A DNA stretch of 64,000 bases from Planctomycetota bacterium (GCA_023430365.1 JAEZAS010000453.1:22623-86622), one strand, 5' to 3'; shown: positions 44,546-54,149, counted from the first letter of the stretch. A program made the numbers and translations. Notes: generated from the letters alone by a model not told the origin.

Positions 44546-45172
44546 ATGGCCAAGAAAGCAGCAAAGAAAGACGCAGCCGCCGAGCAGGCGACCGGACCGG
44601 GCGCTCCTGCACGGCTGCAGGAAAAGTATCGGAACGAAGTGCTGCCGGCGCTCGCTGAAAAGCTGGGCCGTAAGAACAAGCTCTCCCTGCCGCGGCTCGA
44701 GAAGATCGTCCTGAATATGGGCGTCGGCGCCGCGACCCAGGAAAAGAAGTTCCTGGAGACGGCCGTTGAGGCGATGTCGCAGATCGCCGGCCAGAAGCCG
44801 ATCGTGACCAACGCTCGCAAGGCGATCTCCGCTTTCAAGCTCCGCGAAGGCATGGCGATCGGCTGCAAGGTCACGCTGCGTGGCCAGCGGATGTATGAGT
44901 TCATGGATCGCCTGATCTCGCTGGCTCTGCCGCGTGTTCGCGACTTCCGTGGCATCAGCCGCACCGCCTTCGATGGTCATGGCAGCTACAGCCTGGGCCT
45001 CTCGGAACAACTCGTGTTCCCCGAGCTCAACCCGGACAAGTTCACCCGCGTCCAAGGCATGAACATTACGTTCGTCGTGAAGAACGCCAACGACGACGAA
45101 TCGCGCGAACTGCTTGCCCGGTTGGGCATGCCGTTCCAAGCTGAAGGCGCCGACAAGGCTGGCGCCGCGTAG
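44546..45172 (+). CDS. rplE: Ribosomal protein uL5
   Basis: A 208-residue 50S protein that binds 5S rRNA and P-site tRNA. LPRLEKIVLNMGVG, RKAISAFKLREGMAIGCKVTL and LPRVRDFRGIS are typical. The first 20 residues are an Ala/Lys-rich extension; the usual length is about 180. Confidence 0.96.
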   Translation: MAKKAAKKDAAAEQATGPGAPARLQEKYRNEVLPALAEKLGRKNKLSLPRLEKIVLNMGVGAATQEKKFLETAVEAMSQIAGQKPIVTNARKAISAFKLREGMAIGCKVTLRGQRMYEFMDRLISLALPRVRDFRGISRTAFDGHGSYSLGLSEQLVFPELNPDKFTRVQGMNITFVVKNANDDESRELLARLGMPFQAEGADKAGAA

Positions 45173-45230
45173 GCTTCCGTAGTTCAAGCAAGTCACCAGT
45201 CAGGATAGGTATAGCGAGGCAAGGTTACAC

Positions 45231-45416
45231 GTGGCCAGCAAATCCAAGATCGCCATGGCGAAGCGCGAGCCGAAGTTCTCGACGCGCATTCAACGCCGCT
45301 GCCAGATGTGCGGCCGACCCCGTGCCGTGTATCGCAAGTTCGGCATTTGCCGCATCTGCTTCCGCAAATTAGCCGACCAGGGGTTGATTCCCGGCGTGCG
45401 CAAGGCCAGCTGGTAA
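45231..45416 (+). CDS. rpsN: Ribosomal protein uS14, zinc-binding type
   Basis: A 61-residue type Z S14 with two CxxC pairs ([15 protein letters not shown]). The zinc-free form would be about 100 residues. Starts at GTG 45231. Confidence 0.95.
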   Translation: MASKSKIAMAKREPKFSTRIQRRCQMCGRPRAVYRKFGICRICFRKLADQGLIPGVRKASW

Positions 45417-45432
45417 GAGGAAACGATAAGCC

Positions 45433-45828
45433 ATGTTGAGTGATCCCATCGCCGATATGTTGACCCGGATCCGCAATGCGGTTTCTGTGGAGCGGCCGCA
45501 CGTGGACATCCCGCTTTCGAAAGTGAAGCGCGGCCTGGCCGACGTGCTGAAGCGCGAAGGCTACATCTGGGACTGGCAGGTGATCGAAGGCGAGCCTGTG
45601 CAGCAGCTCCGCCTCGAGCTGAAGTACGGTCCCAACGGTGAGCACGTCATCCAAAGCATCAAGCGCATCAGCAAGCCTGGCCGCCGGGTCTACCGCGGTT
45701 CTCAGGAACTGCGGCCGATCCTGAACGGCATGGGCATCACAGTGCTCAGCACGAGCAGCGGCGTGGTCAGCGATCGCGAAGCGCGGCAGAAGAAGCTCGG
45801 CGGCGAAGTGCTGTGCGAGGTTTGGTAG
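45433..45828 (+). CDS. rpsH: Ribosomal protein uS8
   Basis: A 131-residue 30S rRNA-binding protein; in E. coli it represses the spc operon. [14 protein letters not shown] and the C-terminal [24 protein letters not shown] are diagnostic. ATG 45433 is 16 bases after rpsN. Confidence 0.97.
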   Translation: MLSDPIADMLTRIRNAVSVERPHVDIPLSKVKRGLADVLKREGYIWDWQVIEGEPVQQLRLELKYGPNGEHVIQSIKRISKPGRRVYRGSQELRPILNGMGITVLSTSSGVVSDREARQKKLGGEVLCEVW

Positions 45829-45925
45829 CACATTTCCTGGCGACGGCTGTGGGCCCATCGGTCCCCGTCGCCTTGCATGAGTGGACAGGCCAGGGGGCCT
45901 GAGACAGAAGTAGAGCGGCAAAACA

Positions 45926-46471
45926 ATGTCACGTATCGGCAAGAAACCGGTTCCCGTCCTGGACGGCGTTAAGGTCTCGGTTCAGGGGCGGAAAGTGCTC
46001 GTCGAGGGCCCGAAGGGGAAGCTCGAGTGGGAGCCCCGTCGCGAGATTGAGGTGACGCTGGACGAGACGGGCAAGAACCTCGTCGTGTCCCGCGCCGATG
46101 ACGAGCGGATGAGCCGCGCTCTGCACGGCCTCAGCCGGTCGATCATTGCGAACATGGTGGTCGGCGTGAAGGACGGCTACGAGAAGCGGCTCGAGATTGT
46201 CGGCGTTGGTTACCAGGCGGCGCTCAAGGGCGACACCATCTCGCTCCGCGTTGGTTTGGCCAACGAGTTGCATCGGAAGGTGCCCGCCGGCCTGAACGTC
46301 ACCGTGCCGGACCAGACGCACATCGTGATTCAAGGTTGCGACAAGCAGAAGGTCGGCCAGTTCGCCGCCGAACTGCGGTCGCTCCGCAAGCCTGAGCCCT
46401 ACAAGGGCAAGGGCATCCGGTATCAGGGCGAGCAGGTCAAGATCAAGCCAGGTAAGTCGGCCACGAAGTAG
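45926..46471 (+). CDS. rplF: Ribosomal protein uL6
   Basis: A 181-residue 50S protein beside the factor-binding site. MSRIGKKPV and the C-terminal PEPYKGKGIRYQGEQVKIKPGK are diagnostic. A 114-base gap follows with a 6-bp hairpin at 46515-46533. Confidence 0.97.
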   Translation: MSRIGKKPVPVLDGVKVSVQGRKVLVEGPKGKLEWEPRREIEVTLDETGKNLVVSRADDERMSRALHGLSRSIIANMVVGVKDGYEKRLEIVGVGYQAALKGDTISLRVGLANELHRKVPAGLNVTVPDQTHIVIQGCDKQKVGQFAAELRSLRKPEPYKGKGIRYQGEQVKIKPGKSATK

Positions 46472-46585
46472 TCCGTGTCGCGGCGTGAGCGGTCGGTCAC
46501 CTAGTAATACAACCGCCTCGGGAAGAACGAGGCACCATCGGGCGTCCTATTTTCGGATGCCGGCAGAAATCGCAGGGTTAACATC

Positions 46586-46954
46586 GTGCAAAAGAATCGA
46601 CTTCTCAACGTGCGGCGCGAACGCCGCCGGAATCGCGTTCGCAAACGCGTGCGTGGCACTGGCGAGCGTCCTCGTTTGACGGTGACTCGCAGCCACAAGA
46701 ACGTGTCGTGCCAGATCATCGATGATGCAGCCGGCCGCACGCTTGTGTCGGCCAGCACGCTCGACGCCGACCTTCGGGCCCAGGTGGCCTACGGCGGCAA
46801 CAAGACGGCAGCTCAGGCGGTCGGCAAGGCGATCGCCGCTAAGGCCATTGCGGCGGGGATCACGCAAGTGGCCTTCGATCGCGGCCATTTCCGGTATCAT
46901 GGGCGTATCGCAGCGCTGGCGGATGCCGCACGCGAAGCAGGCCTGAGCTTTTAA
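46586..46954 (+). CDS. rplR: Ribosomal protein uL18
   Basis: A 122-residue 50S protein binding 5S r[21 protein letters not shown] and the [23 protein letters not shown] segment are typical. Starts at GTG 46586. Confidence 0.96.
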   Translation: MQKNRLLNVRRERRRNRVRKRVRGTGERPRLTVTRSHKNVSCQIIDDAAGRTLVSASTLDADLRAQVAYGGNKTAAQAVGKAIAAKAIAAGITQVAFDRGHFRYHGRIAALADAAREAGLSF

Positions 46955-46983
46955 GACAAGCAGAAGTTTGGAGTACGACGCAC

Positions 46984-47472
46984 GTGTCTAGTGATTCAAA
47001 TCGCGGCGAATTCATCGACCGCACCGTGCAGATCAAGCGATGTGCCGCGGTGGTCAAAGGCGGTCGTCGCTTCAGCTTCGCGGCCATGGTTGTCGTCGGC
47101 GACGGCAAGGGACGCGTCGGCTGGGGCTATGGCAAGGCCAACGAAGTTCCGCCTTCGGTCGAGAAGGGGCAGAAGCAAGCCTCGCGCTCGATGATCACGG
47201 TGCCGCTGGTGGGCGACGCCACCATCCCGCACCCGGTCCGCGCGAAGTACGGCTCGGCGGAAGTTCTGCTGTTGCCGGCCGACGCTGGTACGGGCGTGAT
47301 CGCCGGCGCCGCTGTGCGTGCGGTGTGCGAAGCCGCGGGTATTCACAACATCATCACCAAGAGCCAGGGCACCAGTAACCAGGTTACGGTCGTCAAGGCA
47401 ACGATTAAGGCCTTGAGCCAATTGCGGACGCAGGCCGATGTCGAGCGTCTGCGGGGAGTTGCCCTCACATGA
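46984..47472 (+). CDS. rpsE: Ribosomal protein uS5
   Basis: A 162-residue 30S fidelity protein. IKRCAAVVKGGRRFSFAAMV, GDGKGRVGWGYGKANEVP and the AAGIHNIITKSQGTSN segment are typical. GTG start at 46984. Its stop overlaps the rplO start by four bases; rpmD (L30), usually between them, is absent. Confidence 0.96.
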   Translation: MSSDSNRGEFIDRTVQIKRCAAVVKGGRRFSFAAMVVVGDGKGRVGWGYGKANEVPPSVEKGQKQASRSMITVPLVGDATIPHPVRAKYGSAEVLLLPADAGTGVIAGAAVRAVCEAAGIHNIITKSQGTSNQVTVVKATIKALSQLRTQADVERLRGVALT

Positions 47473-47972
47473 GCTTGCACGAAATCAACAAAGGCATTCA
47501 CAAACACACCAAGCCACGCCGCCTCGGCCGCGGTTTGGGCACCGGCACCGGCAAGACGGCCGGCAAGGGTCACAAGGGTGCCAAGGCTCGCGCGGGCTAC
47601 TTCGCTCTGTCGATCTTTCAGGGTGGCGCCATGCCGCTCGTGCGACGGGTGCCGAAGCGTGGCTTCACCAACTCGTTCGCGGCAAAGGTCGCGTCGATCA
47701 ACGTTGGCGACCTGAACGACCTGTTCAACGACGGCGACGTGATCAATCCGCAGACGCTGCGTGAGACGGGCGTTCTGAAGCGTCGCTACGACGTGTTGAA
47801 GGTGCTCGGAGACGGCGAAATCACCAAGAAGCTCACCGTTGCCGCTCATCAGTTCAGCGCTTCAGCTCGCGAGAAGCTGGAAAAGGCCGGCGCCAAGATC
47901 GAGGTTCTGGCTGGCCCCACGCCGGTAGAAGAGAAAAAGGCCAAGGCGAAGCAAGCCAAGCAAGGTAAGTAA
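47469..47972 (+). CDS. rplO: Ribosomal protein uL15
   Basis: A 167-residue 50S assembly protein with the Gly-rich N-terminus (RRLGRGLGTGTGKTAGKGHKG) and MPLVRRVPKRGFTN. ATG 47469 overlaps the rpsE stop (ATGA), showing direct coupling. The Lys/Ala-rich tail is variable. Confidence 0.95.
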   Translation: MSLHEINKGIHKHTKPRRLGRGLGTGTGKTAGKGHKGAKARAGYFALSIFQGGAMPLVRRVPKRGFTNSFAAKVASINVGDLNDLFNDGDVINPQTLRETGVLKRRYDVLKVLGDGEITKKLTVAAHQFSASAREKLEKAGAKIEVLAGPTPVEEKKAKAKQAKQGK

Positions 47973-48113
47973 CGCTCCTGCCGAGCGAAGTCCCTTTCAG
48001 GCCGGGCGGAAGTCGCATGGCGGCGCAATCGCCCTTCTGTTAATCTACGCAATCCCGGCGGCGAGTTTCGCCGTCCGGTGCGCCGGCAACCGGACCAGGA
48101 TGGAATCACTGCG

Positions 48114-49514
48114 ATGTGGGAAAAATTTCGTGCGATCTTCACGATCCCGGAACTGCGTCAGAAGATCTTCTTCACGTTGATTCTGCTGGCCGTCTTCCGC
48201 ATCGGCTACGCCATCCCGCTGCCTGTGATCAACCAGGACGCCGTAAGCGCCTCGCAGGATGAAGGCGGTCTCGGCCGCTTCCTGCAGCAGGTGTCCATCT
48301 TCAGCGCCGCCGACTGGCGGCGGATGACGATCTTCGGCCTGGGGATCATGCCCTACATCTCGGCCTCGATTATTTTGCAGCTCCTCGGAAGCGTGTACAA
48401 ACCGCTCGAGGAATTGCGGAAGGAAGGCGAGACGGGCCGCAAGAAGATCAATGAATACACACGGTACCTTACCGTCGCGATGTGCCTGGTTCAGGGCGTC
48501 ATCTATATCAACGCGATGACCTCGGGCGGCATGGGCATGCCCCAGGACATGATCCACTCGGAATTTCTTGTGGGGTCAGGGGAGTCCAGACATCTCGCCT
48601 GGAGTTGGTGGTTGACCACCCTCATCATGATGACCTGCGGCACGATGTTCGTGATGTGGCTCGGCGAGCAGATCGACGAGTTCGGCATCGGCAACGGCAT
48701 CAGCTTGCTCATCATGGCCGGCATTCTGGCTCAGATGCCGGGCGCCTTGTTTGAGTTCCTGGGCAACATGCGGCCGCAGCTGACCGGTTTTACGGAAATC
48801 GGCGTCGAGCACCTGGTGGTGTTGTTGGTTTTGTTCGTGCTCGTCGTGATGGGCGTCGTGTTCATTACGCTCGGCCAGCGGCAGATCCCGACCCAGAGTG
48901 CGAAGCACGTGCGCGGCCGCCGGGTGTATGGCGGCAGCCGGCAGTACCTGCCGCTGCGGCTGAATCAGTCGGGCGTGATGCCGATCATTTTCGCCAGCAG
49001 CTTGCTCATGCTGCCGTCGATCCTGTTCGGCTGGCTGGCGAGCGTCGCTCGCGGTCAGGCTGGCGACGGAGGATTCTGGGCCACTTCGGCGACGCAGCTG
49101 GAAAACTTGCAGCTGATGTTCAGCACGGGGACGTCGTTTGTTTACAACCTGTCCTACGTTGCGTTAATCTATTTCTTTGCCTACTTCTGGACCGCAATCA
49201 CCTTCAACCCGAAGGAGATGGCGGACAACCTGAAAGACTTTGGCACGTTCATTCCGGGTTATCGCCCCGGACGACGGACGGCGGAACACCTTGAGAAGGT
49301 CATGGTTCGCATCACGTACGTGGGCGCCGGCTTTTTGGCCATCGTCGCGATCGTGCCGACCGTGATTTCCAGCGCTCTGGGTGTGTCGCCGAGCATGGCC
49401 AGCTTTTACGGCGGAACCGGCCTGCTGATCGCCGTGAGCGTGGCGTTTGACTTGATTCAGAAAATCGATAGCCACCTGGTTATGCGTGACTACCGCGGGT
49501 TGTTGGAGCCGTAG
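48114..49514 (+). CDS. secY: Preprotein translocase subunit SecY
   Basis: A 466-residue channel protein with ten hydrophobic segments. Recognisable pieces: ELRQKIFFTLILLAVFRIG (first helix), LGIMPYISASIILQLL (plug/second helix), GIGNGISLLIMAGI, and FKPEEMA-like NPKEMADNLKDFGTFIPGYRPG. Works with SecE (22140). ATG 48114 is chosen over GTG 48078. The loop after the third helix contains extra residues around 142-165, here Met/Gly-rich and polar. Confidence 0.96.
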   Translation: MWEKFRAIFTIPELRQKIFFTLILLAVFRIGYAIPLPVINQDAVSASQDEGGLGRFLQQVSIFSAADWRRMTIFGLGIMPYISASIILQLLGSVYKPLEELRKEGETGRKKINEYTRYLTVAMCLVQGVIYINAMTSGGMGMPQDMIHSEFLVGSGESRHLAWSWWLTTLIMMTCGTMFVMWLGEQIDEFGIGNGISLLIMAGILAQMPGALFEFLGNMRPQLTGFTEIGVEHLVVLLVLFVLVVMGVVFITLGQRQIPTQSAKHVRGRRVYGGSRQYLPLRLNQSGVMPIIFASSLLMLPSILFGWLASVARGQAGDGGFWATSATQLENLQLMFSTGTSFVYNLSYVALIYFFAYFWTAITFNPKEMADNLKDFGTFIPGYRPGRRTAEHLEKVMVRITYVGAGFLAIVAIVPTVISSALGVSPSMASFYGGTGLLIAVSVAFDLIQKIDSHLVMRDYRGLLEP

Positions 49515-49587
49515 CGCAATTGGCCGGCGACGCCTCTCCGCGGCTGGCTGAAAGCGCTGATCAGGACCTAGGGTGCCGAGGGGCGTC

Positions 49588-50166
49588 ATGCTGATCGTTT
49601 TTATCGGTCCCCCCGGGGCAGGAAAGGGCACACAGTCCAAGCGGCTGCTGGAGTACCTGAACATCCCGCACCTGTCGACTGGCGAGTTGCTGCGGTCGGC
49701 CAAGCAACAGAACACTCCGCTGGGCAAGCTGGCCGCTCAGTACATGGATCATGGCCGCCTGGTGCCCGATCCGATCGTGCTGAGCATGGTGGGCGAGAAG
49801 CTGAACGAGCCCGGGTTCTGCGGCGGATGCATGTTCGACGGTTTCCCGCGAACGATTCACCAGGCCAAGTCGCTCGATGAATCGCTAGAGCAGCGGGGAA
49901 CTCCGCTCGACCTGGTGATCGAACTGCACGCGGATCGGGAAGAACTGATCCTGCGGATGCTGCGGCGGGCGAAGGCTGAGAATCGGGTGGACGACAACCC
50001 CGAGACGATCAAACAACGAATGGAAGTTTACGACCGGCAGACCTCCCCCTTGCTCGATTACTATCGCCAGCAGGGGAAGCTTGTCTCGGTCGATGCGTTC
50101 GGTACGCCGGACGAGGTTTTTGAGCGGATCCGCCAGCATGTTGATGTGAAGCGGGTGAACGCCTAG
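49588..50166 (+). CDS. adk: Adenylate kinase (short-LID type)
   Basis: A 192-residue enzyme interconverting ATP, AMP and ADP. P-loop GPPGAGKGTQ, AMP-binding STGELLR and FDGFPRT are present. The LID between RRAKAENRVDDNP is short and lacks the zinc Cys of long-LID forms. Last gene of the secY-adk segment; map and infA, often next, are absent. Confidence 0.95.
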   Translation: MLIVFIGPPGAGKGTQSKRLLEYLNIPHLSTGELLRSAKQQNTPLGKLAAQYMDHGRLVPDPIVLSMVGEKLNEPGFCGGCMFDGFPRTIHQAKSLDESLEQRGTPLDLVIELHADREELILRMLRRAKAENRVDDNPETIKQRMEVYDRQTSPLLDYYRQQGKLVSVDAFGTPDEVFERIRQHVDVKRVNA

Positions 50167-50268
50167 GGGAGGGTTAGGGCGAGAAGTCGGGAATGGGGCG
50201 AAACCCCTCTCCGGACGATCAGCTCTGCCTTCTGCATTTGAAATGCCGCGGTGGGACGTCCTGCCGTT

Positions 50269-50295
50269 GGCCGGCCGCTTTTTTGGCGACCGGCC
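50269..50295 (+). terminator. Possible terminator after adk
   Basis: ggccgg (50269-50274) and ccggcc (50290-50295) enclose a loop containing a run of six T. The T-run lies inside rather than after the stem, so this is weak. Confidence 0.25.
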
Positions 50296-50296
50296 C

Positions 50297-50326
50297 TTGA
50301 ATGATATTGACACAAAGCGGTATACT
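50297..50326 (+). promoter_or_regulatory. Promoter of the alpha operon (rpmJ)
   Basis: TTGAAT (50297-50302), 18-nt spacer and TATACT (50321-50326), five of six consensus bases in the -10. It lies 34 bases before the rpmJ start. A nearby TTGACA at 50307 is too close to the -10 to pair with it. Confidence 0.6.
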
Positions 50327-50360
50327 AACGCGCTTTAACCCGACGAAACCGGTGGTAGTC

Positions 50361-50474
50361 ATGAAAGTTCGGACCAGCGTCAAGCGCATCTGCGAAAACT
50401 GCAAGGTGGTGCGGCGCAAAGGGAAAGTGTACGTCGTCTGCACCAACCTGCGGCACAAGCAGCGTCAGGGCTAA
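50361..50474 (+). CDS. rpmJ: Ribosomal protein bL36
   Basis: A 37-residue 50S protein: starts [15 protein letters not shown] and ends HKQRQG, with the zinc ligands CENC, a third Cys in VVCTN and His in LRHKQ, i.e. the zinc-binding (C+) type. It precedes rpsM, the standard position. Missing from automatic calls with a length cutoff. Confidence 0.95.
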   Translation: MKVRTSVKRICENCKVVRRKGKVYVVCTNLRHKQRQG

Positions 50475-50592
50475 GTAGGCGCCCGGCGAGCTGCATTGGG
50501 TCGCCGCAATTCCGCTGGCTATCGCCGGCGGGCATCCAACCATTCACGATTTGAGAGTCTGACCGCTAAGGAGCGGTTTAGGAGTTCGCCAG

Positions 50593-50976
50593 ATGCCACG
50601 TCTTTTGGGTGTCGACATTCCCAACGACAAGCCAACCATCTTCTCCCTGCAGTACCTGTACGGAGTAGGTGACAAGGTTGCGCGAGAGCTGTGCCACAAG
50701 GCCGGTGTGGACGGCGCCAAGCACGCCCGCGACCTGACGGAAGAAGAGCTCGCCCGCATGGCGACCTTGCTGGAACGCGACTACACGGTCGAAGGTCCTC
50801 TGCGCCGCCTGGTGCAGCAGAACATCACCCGTCTTCGCGACATCAAGAGCTATCGCGGCCTGCGGCACCGTCTCGGTTTGCCGGTGCGTGGCCAGCGGAC
50901 GAAGACCAACGCTCGTACTCGCAAGGGCCCGAAGAAGACGGTTGCCGGCAAGAAGGGCGTGAAGGATCTCCGCTAG
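50593..50976 (+). CDS. rpsM: Ribosomal protein uS13
   Basis: A 127-residue 30S head protein contacting the 50S subunit. LLGVDIPNDKPTIFSLQYLYGVG and RGLRHRLGLPVRGQRTKTNARTRKG are diagnostic. Confidence 0.97.
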   Translation: MPRLLGVDIPNDKPTIFSLQYLYGVGDKVARELCHKAGVDGAKHARDLTEEELARMATLLERDYTVEGPLRRLVQQNITRLRDIKSYRGLRHRLGLPVRGQRTKTNARTRKGPKKTVAGKKGVKDLR

Positions 50977-51055
50977 TCGTTAGCAGCGGGTTCCTGAATC
51001 CAGTACCAGACAAAGTGGGCGGCCGCCCACGGAAGAACCATAGCGGAAGTCAGCG

Positions 51056-51436
51056 ATGTCGAAGCAGAAGAAGCGGAAAGCACGTCGTAACGTCACGGTG
51101 GGCATCGCCCACGTGAAGGCCACGTTCAACAACACGACGGTGACCATCACCGATACCAAGGGCGACACCCTGTGTTGGGCAAGCGCCGGAACCAGCGGTT
51201 TCAAGGGAAGCCGTAAGAGCACGCCGTTCGCCGGTCAGTGCGCCGGTCAGCAGGCCGCCGAGAAGGCCGCCAAGTACGGCGTGAAGGAACTCGAGGTTCG
51301 CGTGAAGGGGCCGGGGTCGGGCCGCGAAAGCGCCATCACCGCCCTGCAGTCGGCCGGCATGACGGTCAAGACGATCGAAGACACCACGCCGATTCCGCAC
51401 AACGGCTGCCGTCCGCCGAAGAAGCGCCGAGTCTAA
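51056..51436 (+). CDS. rpsK: Ribosomal protein uS11
   Basis: A 126-residue 30S platform protein. [22 protein letters not shown] and the C-terminal [20 protein letters not shown] are diagnostic. rpsD, which normally follows, is missing; rpoA comes next after 129 bases. Confidence 0.97.
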   Translation: MSKQKKRKARRNVTVGIAHVKATFNNTTVTITDTKGDTLCWASAGTSGFKGSRKSTPFAGQCAGQQAAEKAAKYGVKELEVRVKGPGSGRESAITALQSAGMTVKTIEDTTPIPHNGCRPPKKRRV

Positions 51437-51565
51437 GCATCCGCTTCGGCCGATTGGGCCGCTGGAAACCCCGAGCGGCCGGCGATTCGGCCGCGCTCCA
51501 TACACACACAGGCCGCCGTTCCCGTAGCGGTGGCAATGGCTTTTTAGAAGGGCTGCGAGGAAAGC

Positions 51566-52564
51566 ATGACGATGCACATTCGCTGGCGCGGTTTGGAACT
51601 CCCGAGCATCGTGAATGTCGATGCGGCCACCCTGAGTGGCACGTACGGCAAGTTCACGGCCGAGCCGTTCGAGCGAGGTTTTGGCACCACGGTTGGCAAC
51701 AGCCTGCGGCGCGTGTTGCTTTCGAGTCTCGAAGGTAGCGCGGTTACGCAGATCAAGATTCGCGGCGCTCAGCACGAATTCACGACGATTCCGGGCGTCC
51801 TCGAGGACGTCACCGACATCGTGCTGAACGTCAAGTCGCTCGTCGTTAAGAACCACAGCGATTCGACCCGCGTGATCACGGTCGAGAAGAACACGACCGG
51901 CGTGATCACTGGGGCCGACATCCAGACCGATTCGGACGTCGAGATCATCAACAAGGACCACGTGCTGGCCACGTTGACCGACAACGTGCCCTTCATGATG
52001 GAAATGGTGGTGGAGAACGGCCGCGGTTACGTTCCCGCGACCGAGCACAGCACCGGCGATCACGAAATCGGCATCATTCCGATCGACGCCGTGTACAGCC
52101 CGATCACGCGCGTCCGCTACGAAGTGGAAGAGACGCGCGTCGGTCAGAAGACCAACTACGACCGGCTGACGCTGGAGATCTGGACGAACGGCGCCGTTCA
52201 TCCGGAGCTGGCGATGGTCGAAGCCGCCAAGATTCTCCGCAAGCACCTCAACCCCTTCGTGCAGTATGCGGAGCTTGGTCCCCGCGTGCACTCGCCCACT
52301 CGCGGCGGCTCGATGGGCGTCGATGGCGCTATGGAGTCGAAGCTCAACATGAGCCTGGCCGAGTTGAAGCTGTCGGTTCGAGCCATGAATTGCCTCGAGT
52401 CGGAGAACATCCACACGGTGCGTGACCTCGTCCAGAAGACCGAGGATTCGCTGCTGGAAGTTCGCAACTTCGGCGAGACGACGCTCAACGAGGTGAAGGA
52501 AAAGCTGCAAGAGCTTGGCCTGTACCTCGGCATGCGTGTTCCGCCGGCCGGCGTGGCCCGTTAA
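51566..52564 (+). CDS. rpoA: RNA polymerase alpha subunit
   Basis: A 332-residue subunit. The N-terminal dimerisation domain ([19 protein letters not shown]) nucleates polymerase assembly. The C-terminal domain ([40 protein letters not shown]) binds UP elements and regulators. The linker after residue 235 is of usual length. Confidence 0.97.
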   Translation: MTMHIRWRGLELPSIVNVDAATLSGTYGKFTAEPFERGFGTTVGNSLRRVLLSSLEGSAVTQIKIRGAQHEFTTIPGVLEDVTDIVLNVKSLVVKNHSDSTRVITVEKNTTGVITGADIQTDSDVEIINKDHVLATLTDNVPFMMEMVVENGRGYVPATEHSTGDHEIGIIPIDAVYSPITRVRYEVEETRVGQKTNYDRLTLEIWTNGAVHPELAMVEAAKILRKHLNPFVQYAELGPRVHSPTRGGSMGVDGAMESKLNMSLAELKLSVRAMNCLESENIHTVRDLVQKTEDSLLEVRNFGETTLNEVKEKLQELGLYLGMRVPPAGVAR

Positions 52565-52695
52565 TACCCTAGTCCCAGAGCGGCCGGCTTGCCGGCCGAT
52601 ATTCAACGAACAGAACATCGACCTCGGGTTATCTCGAGGCTTTGGCGGCCGAAGCAGCCGCGTTCATCGAACAGCAACTTAAAGGCGAAATAGCC

Positions 52696-53283
52696 ATGCG
52701 ACATCGTAAGCTCGGCCGCGTGCTCGGCCGGTCCCCCAGTCACCGTAAGGCCATGTTCAAGAACCTGGCCAGCGCCCTGTTCCTCACGGAGCGGGACGCG
52801 GAGTTGGACGAGAACAAGCCGAAGGTGAAGGGGCGCGTGGTGACGACGGTGCCGAAGGCGAAGGAAATTCGCCCGCTCGTCGAGAAGTGCATCACGCTCG
52901 CTTGCAAGGCGCTGAACCATATCGATGACGCGAAGCAGTACGGCACCGACGCCGAGCGCAACAGCGACGCCTGGAAGCAGTGGCGCAAGAGCGAGAACTG
53001 GGGCAAGTGGGCGGCTGCGATGGCTCCCGCCGTCAACGCCCGCCGCCGCCTGATCCAGATGCTCGGAGACAAGCAGGCCGTCAGTGTTCTGATCTCGGAA
53101 GTGGCTCCCCGTTTCCGTGACCGCCGCGGTGGTTACACCCGCATCGTTCGCCTGGCCAAGCCCCGCTTGGGTGACGCCGGCGCCCGAGCGATCATCGAGT
53201 TCGTTGGCGTTCGTGATCGCGAAGTGCAGAAGAGCGAGAAGCCGTCGTTCTCCGATGAGTCGACTGGCGCTGAGAACTCGTAA
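52696..53283 (+). CDS. rplQ: Ribosomal protein bL17 with lineage-specific insertions
   Basis: A 195-residue protein; L17 is usually about 120. The core is clear: MRHRKLGRVLGRSPSHRKAM, VPKAKEIRPLVEKCITLA, PRFRDRRGGYTRIVRL and the RAIIEFV end. Two insertions are seen by comparison with ordinary L17: about 13 residues near 33-46 and about 35-40 residues near 72-112 (Trp-rich: DAWKQWRKSENWGKWAAA). A Ser/Glu tail is added. ATG 52696 is the family start. L17 lies at the tunnel exit, so the additions may change the exit surface. Confidence 0.95.
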   Translation: MRHRKLGRVLGRSPSHRKAMFKNLASALFLTERDAELDENKPKVKGRVVTTVPKAKEIRPLVEKCITLACKALNHIDDAKQYGTDAERNSDAWKQWRKSENWGKWAAAMAPAVNARRRLIQMLGDKQAVSVLISEVAPRFRDRRGGYTRIVRLAKPRLGDAGARAIIEFVGVRDREVQKSEKPSFSDESTGAENS

Positions 53284-53304
53284 GCGTCCCGATTCGGTTT
53301 TTGG

Positions 53305-53330
53305 CTCCCGCCGTCTGTCGGCGGGAGTTT
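53305..53330 (+). terminator. Terminator-like hairpin after rplQ
   Basis: A perfect 9-bp G/C stem (53305-53313 with 53319-53327), 5-nt loop, followed by only three T. It ends the alpha operon. Confidence 0.6.
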
Positions 53331-53345
53331 CATGGGGGATGATGG

Positions 53346-54005
53346 ATGTCCCCAGCCCGTAACGGCCCGACATCTTCCACGTTGGCCAAGACCGGGCGGC
53401 AGCGCTTGCCGCTCGTTCGGGCGTTTGATTTCACGCAGCGGATGCGAGACGTCTGCCAGGACGTCGTGGCTCGCACGCCCGAGCTCGCACACGTCGACCT
53501 GTCGCGTGTGGCGTTCTCTTTCTGCCAGGCCCGCCGCAGGACCTCCTGGGGCATTTATGCGTCGCTAACGCCGCTCCGCTTCAAGGGCGGGGCGCTCACC
53601 GAGGTGCGACGGCGACGCACCTATACGATCCAGCGGCTTTTTGACCGCGACGGCAAGGAGATGCTCTATATCCTGAGCTTTTACCTGCCCCGCTTCATGG
53701 ATCTAAGCCTGGACGAGAAGCTGGTCACGGTCCTGCACGAGCTGTGGCACATCAGCCCCGCGTTTGACGGCGATCTGCGGCGGCACGAGGGGCGGTGCTA
53801 CGCCCATACGCACTCGCAGGCCGAGTACGATGCCCGGATGGCCGTCCTGGCCCGACGATGGCTGGCCCAGAACCCGCCGGAACCGTTGTGGGGCTTTCTC
53901 CGCCATAGCTTCGACGCATTGCTGCGCGAGCAGGAGCGGGTTGTAGGGGTTCGGATACCTCGACCGAAGCTGCTGCCGGCGCCGATGAGTAGCGGAACGG
54001 CTTAA
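53346..54005 (+). CDS. Metallopeptidase-like protein with HELWH motif
   Basis: A 219-residue protein. The sequence VLHELWHISPAFDGDLRRHEGRCYAH carries an HExxH zinc motif and a downstream His, as in SprT-like and phage-type metallopeptidase families. No signal peptide; likely cytoplasmic. The flanks (IYASLTPLRFKGG; LYILSFYLPRFMDLSLDEKL) form the beta-sheet part expected before the motif. Substrate unknown. It stands just behind the rplQ hairpin, on the same strand, and could be read through from the alpha operon. Confidence 0.65.
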   Translation: MSPARNGPTSSTLAKTGRQRLPLVRAFDFTQRMRDVCQDVVARTPELAHVDLSRVAFSFCQARRRTSWGIYASLTPLRFKGGALTEVRRRRTYTIQRLFDRDGKEMLYILSFYLPRFMDLSLDEKLVTVLHELWHISPAFDGDLRRHEGRCYAHTHSQAEYDARMAVLARRWLAQNPPEPLWGFLRHSFDALLREQERVVGVRIPRPKLLPAPMSSGTA

Positions 54006-54114
54006 GCGTTGTGGCGGCGGGACCACTCTAGTGAGTCGGCTGATTCGCCAGGGCGCCCCCCACATTTGTGGTATAGTAAAACTCAGGGGCGATGGCGTCC
54101 TTTAGGGGCGGGAC

Positions 54115-54143
54115 TTGTCAACCGATCTCCCGGCGTATAAAAT
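54115..54143 (+). promoter_or_regulatory. Promoter upstream of the FmdB-like gene
   Basis: TTGTCA (54115-54120), 17-nt spacer and TAAAAT (54138-54143). A structured transcript follows (54150-54210) before the ATG at 54253. Confidence 0.55.
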
Positions 54144-54149
54144 ACTTAA

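Noticed and set aside
50307..50326. TTGACA plus TATACT as the rpmJ promoter
   Set aside because: The spacer would be only 8 bases; TTGAAT at 50297 with an 18-base spacer is a better partner for the same -10.
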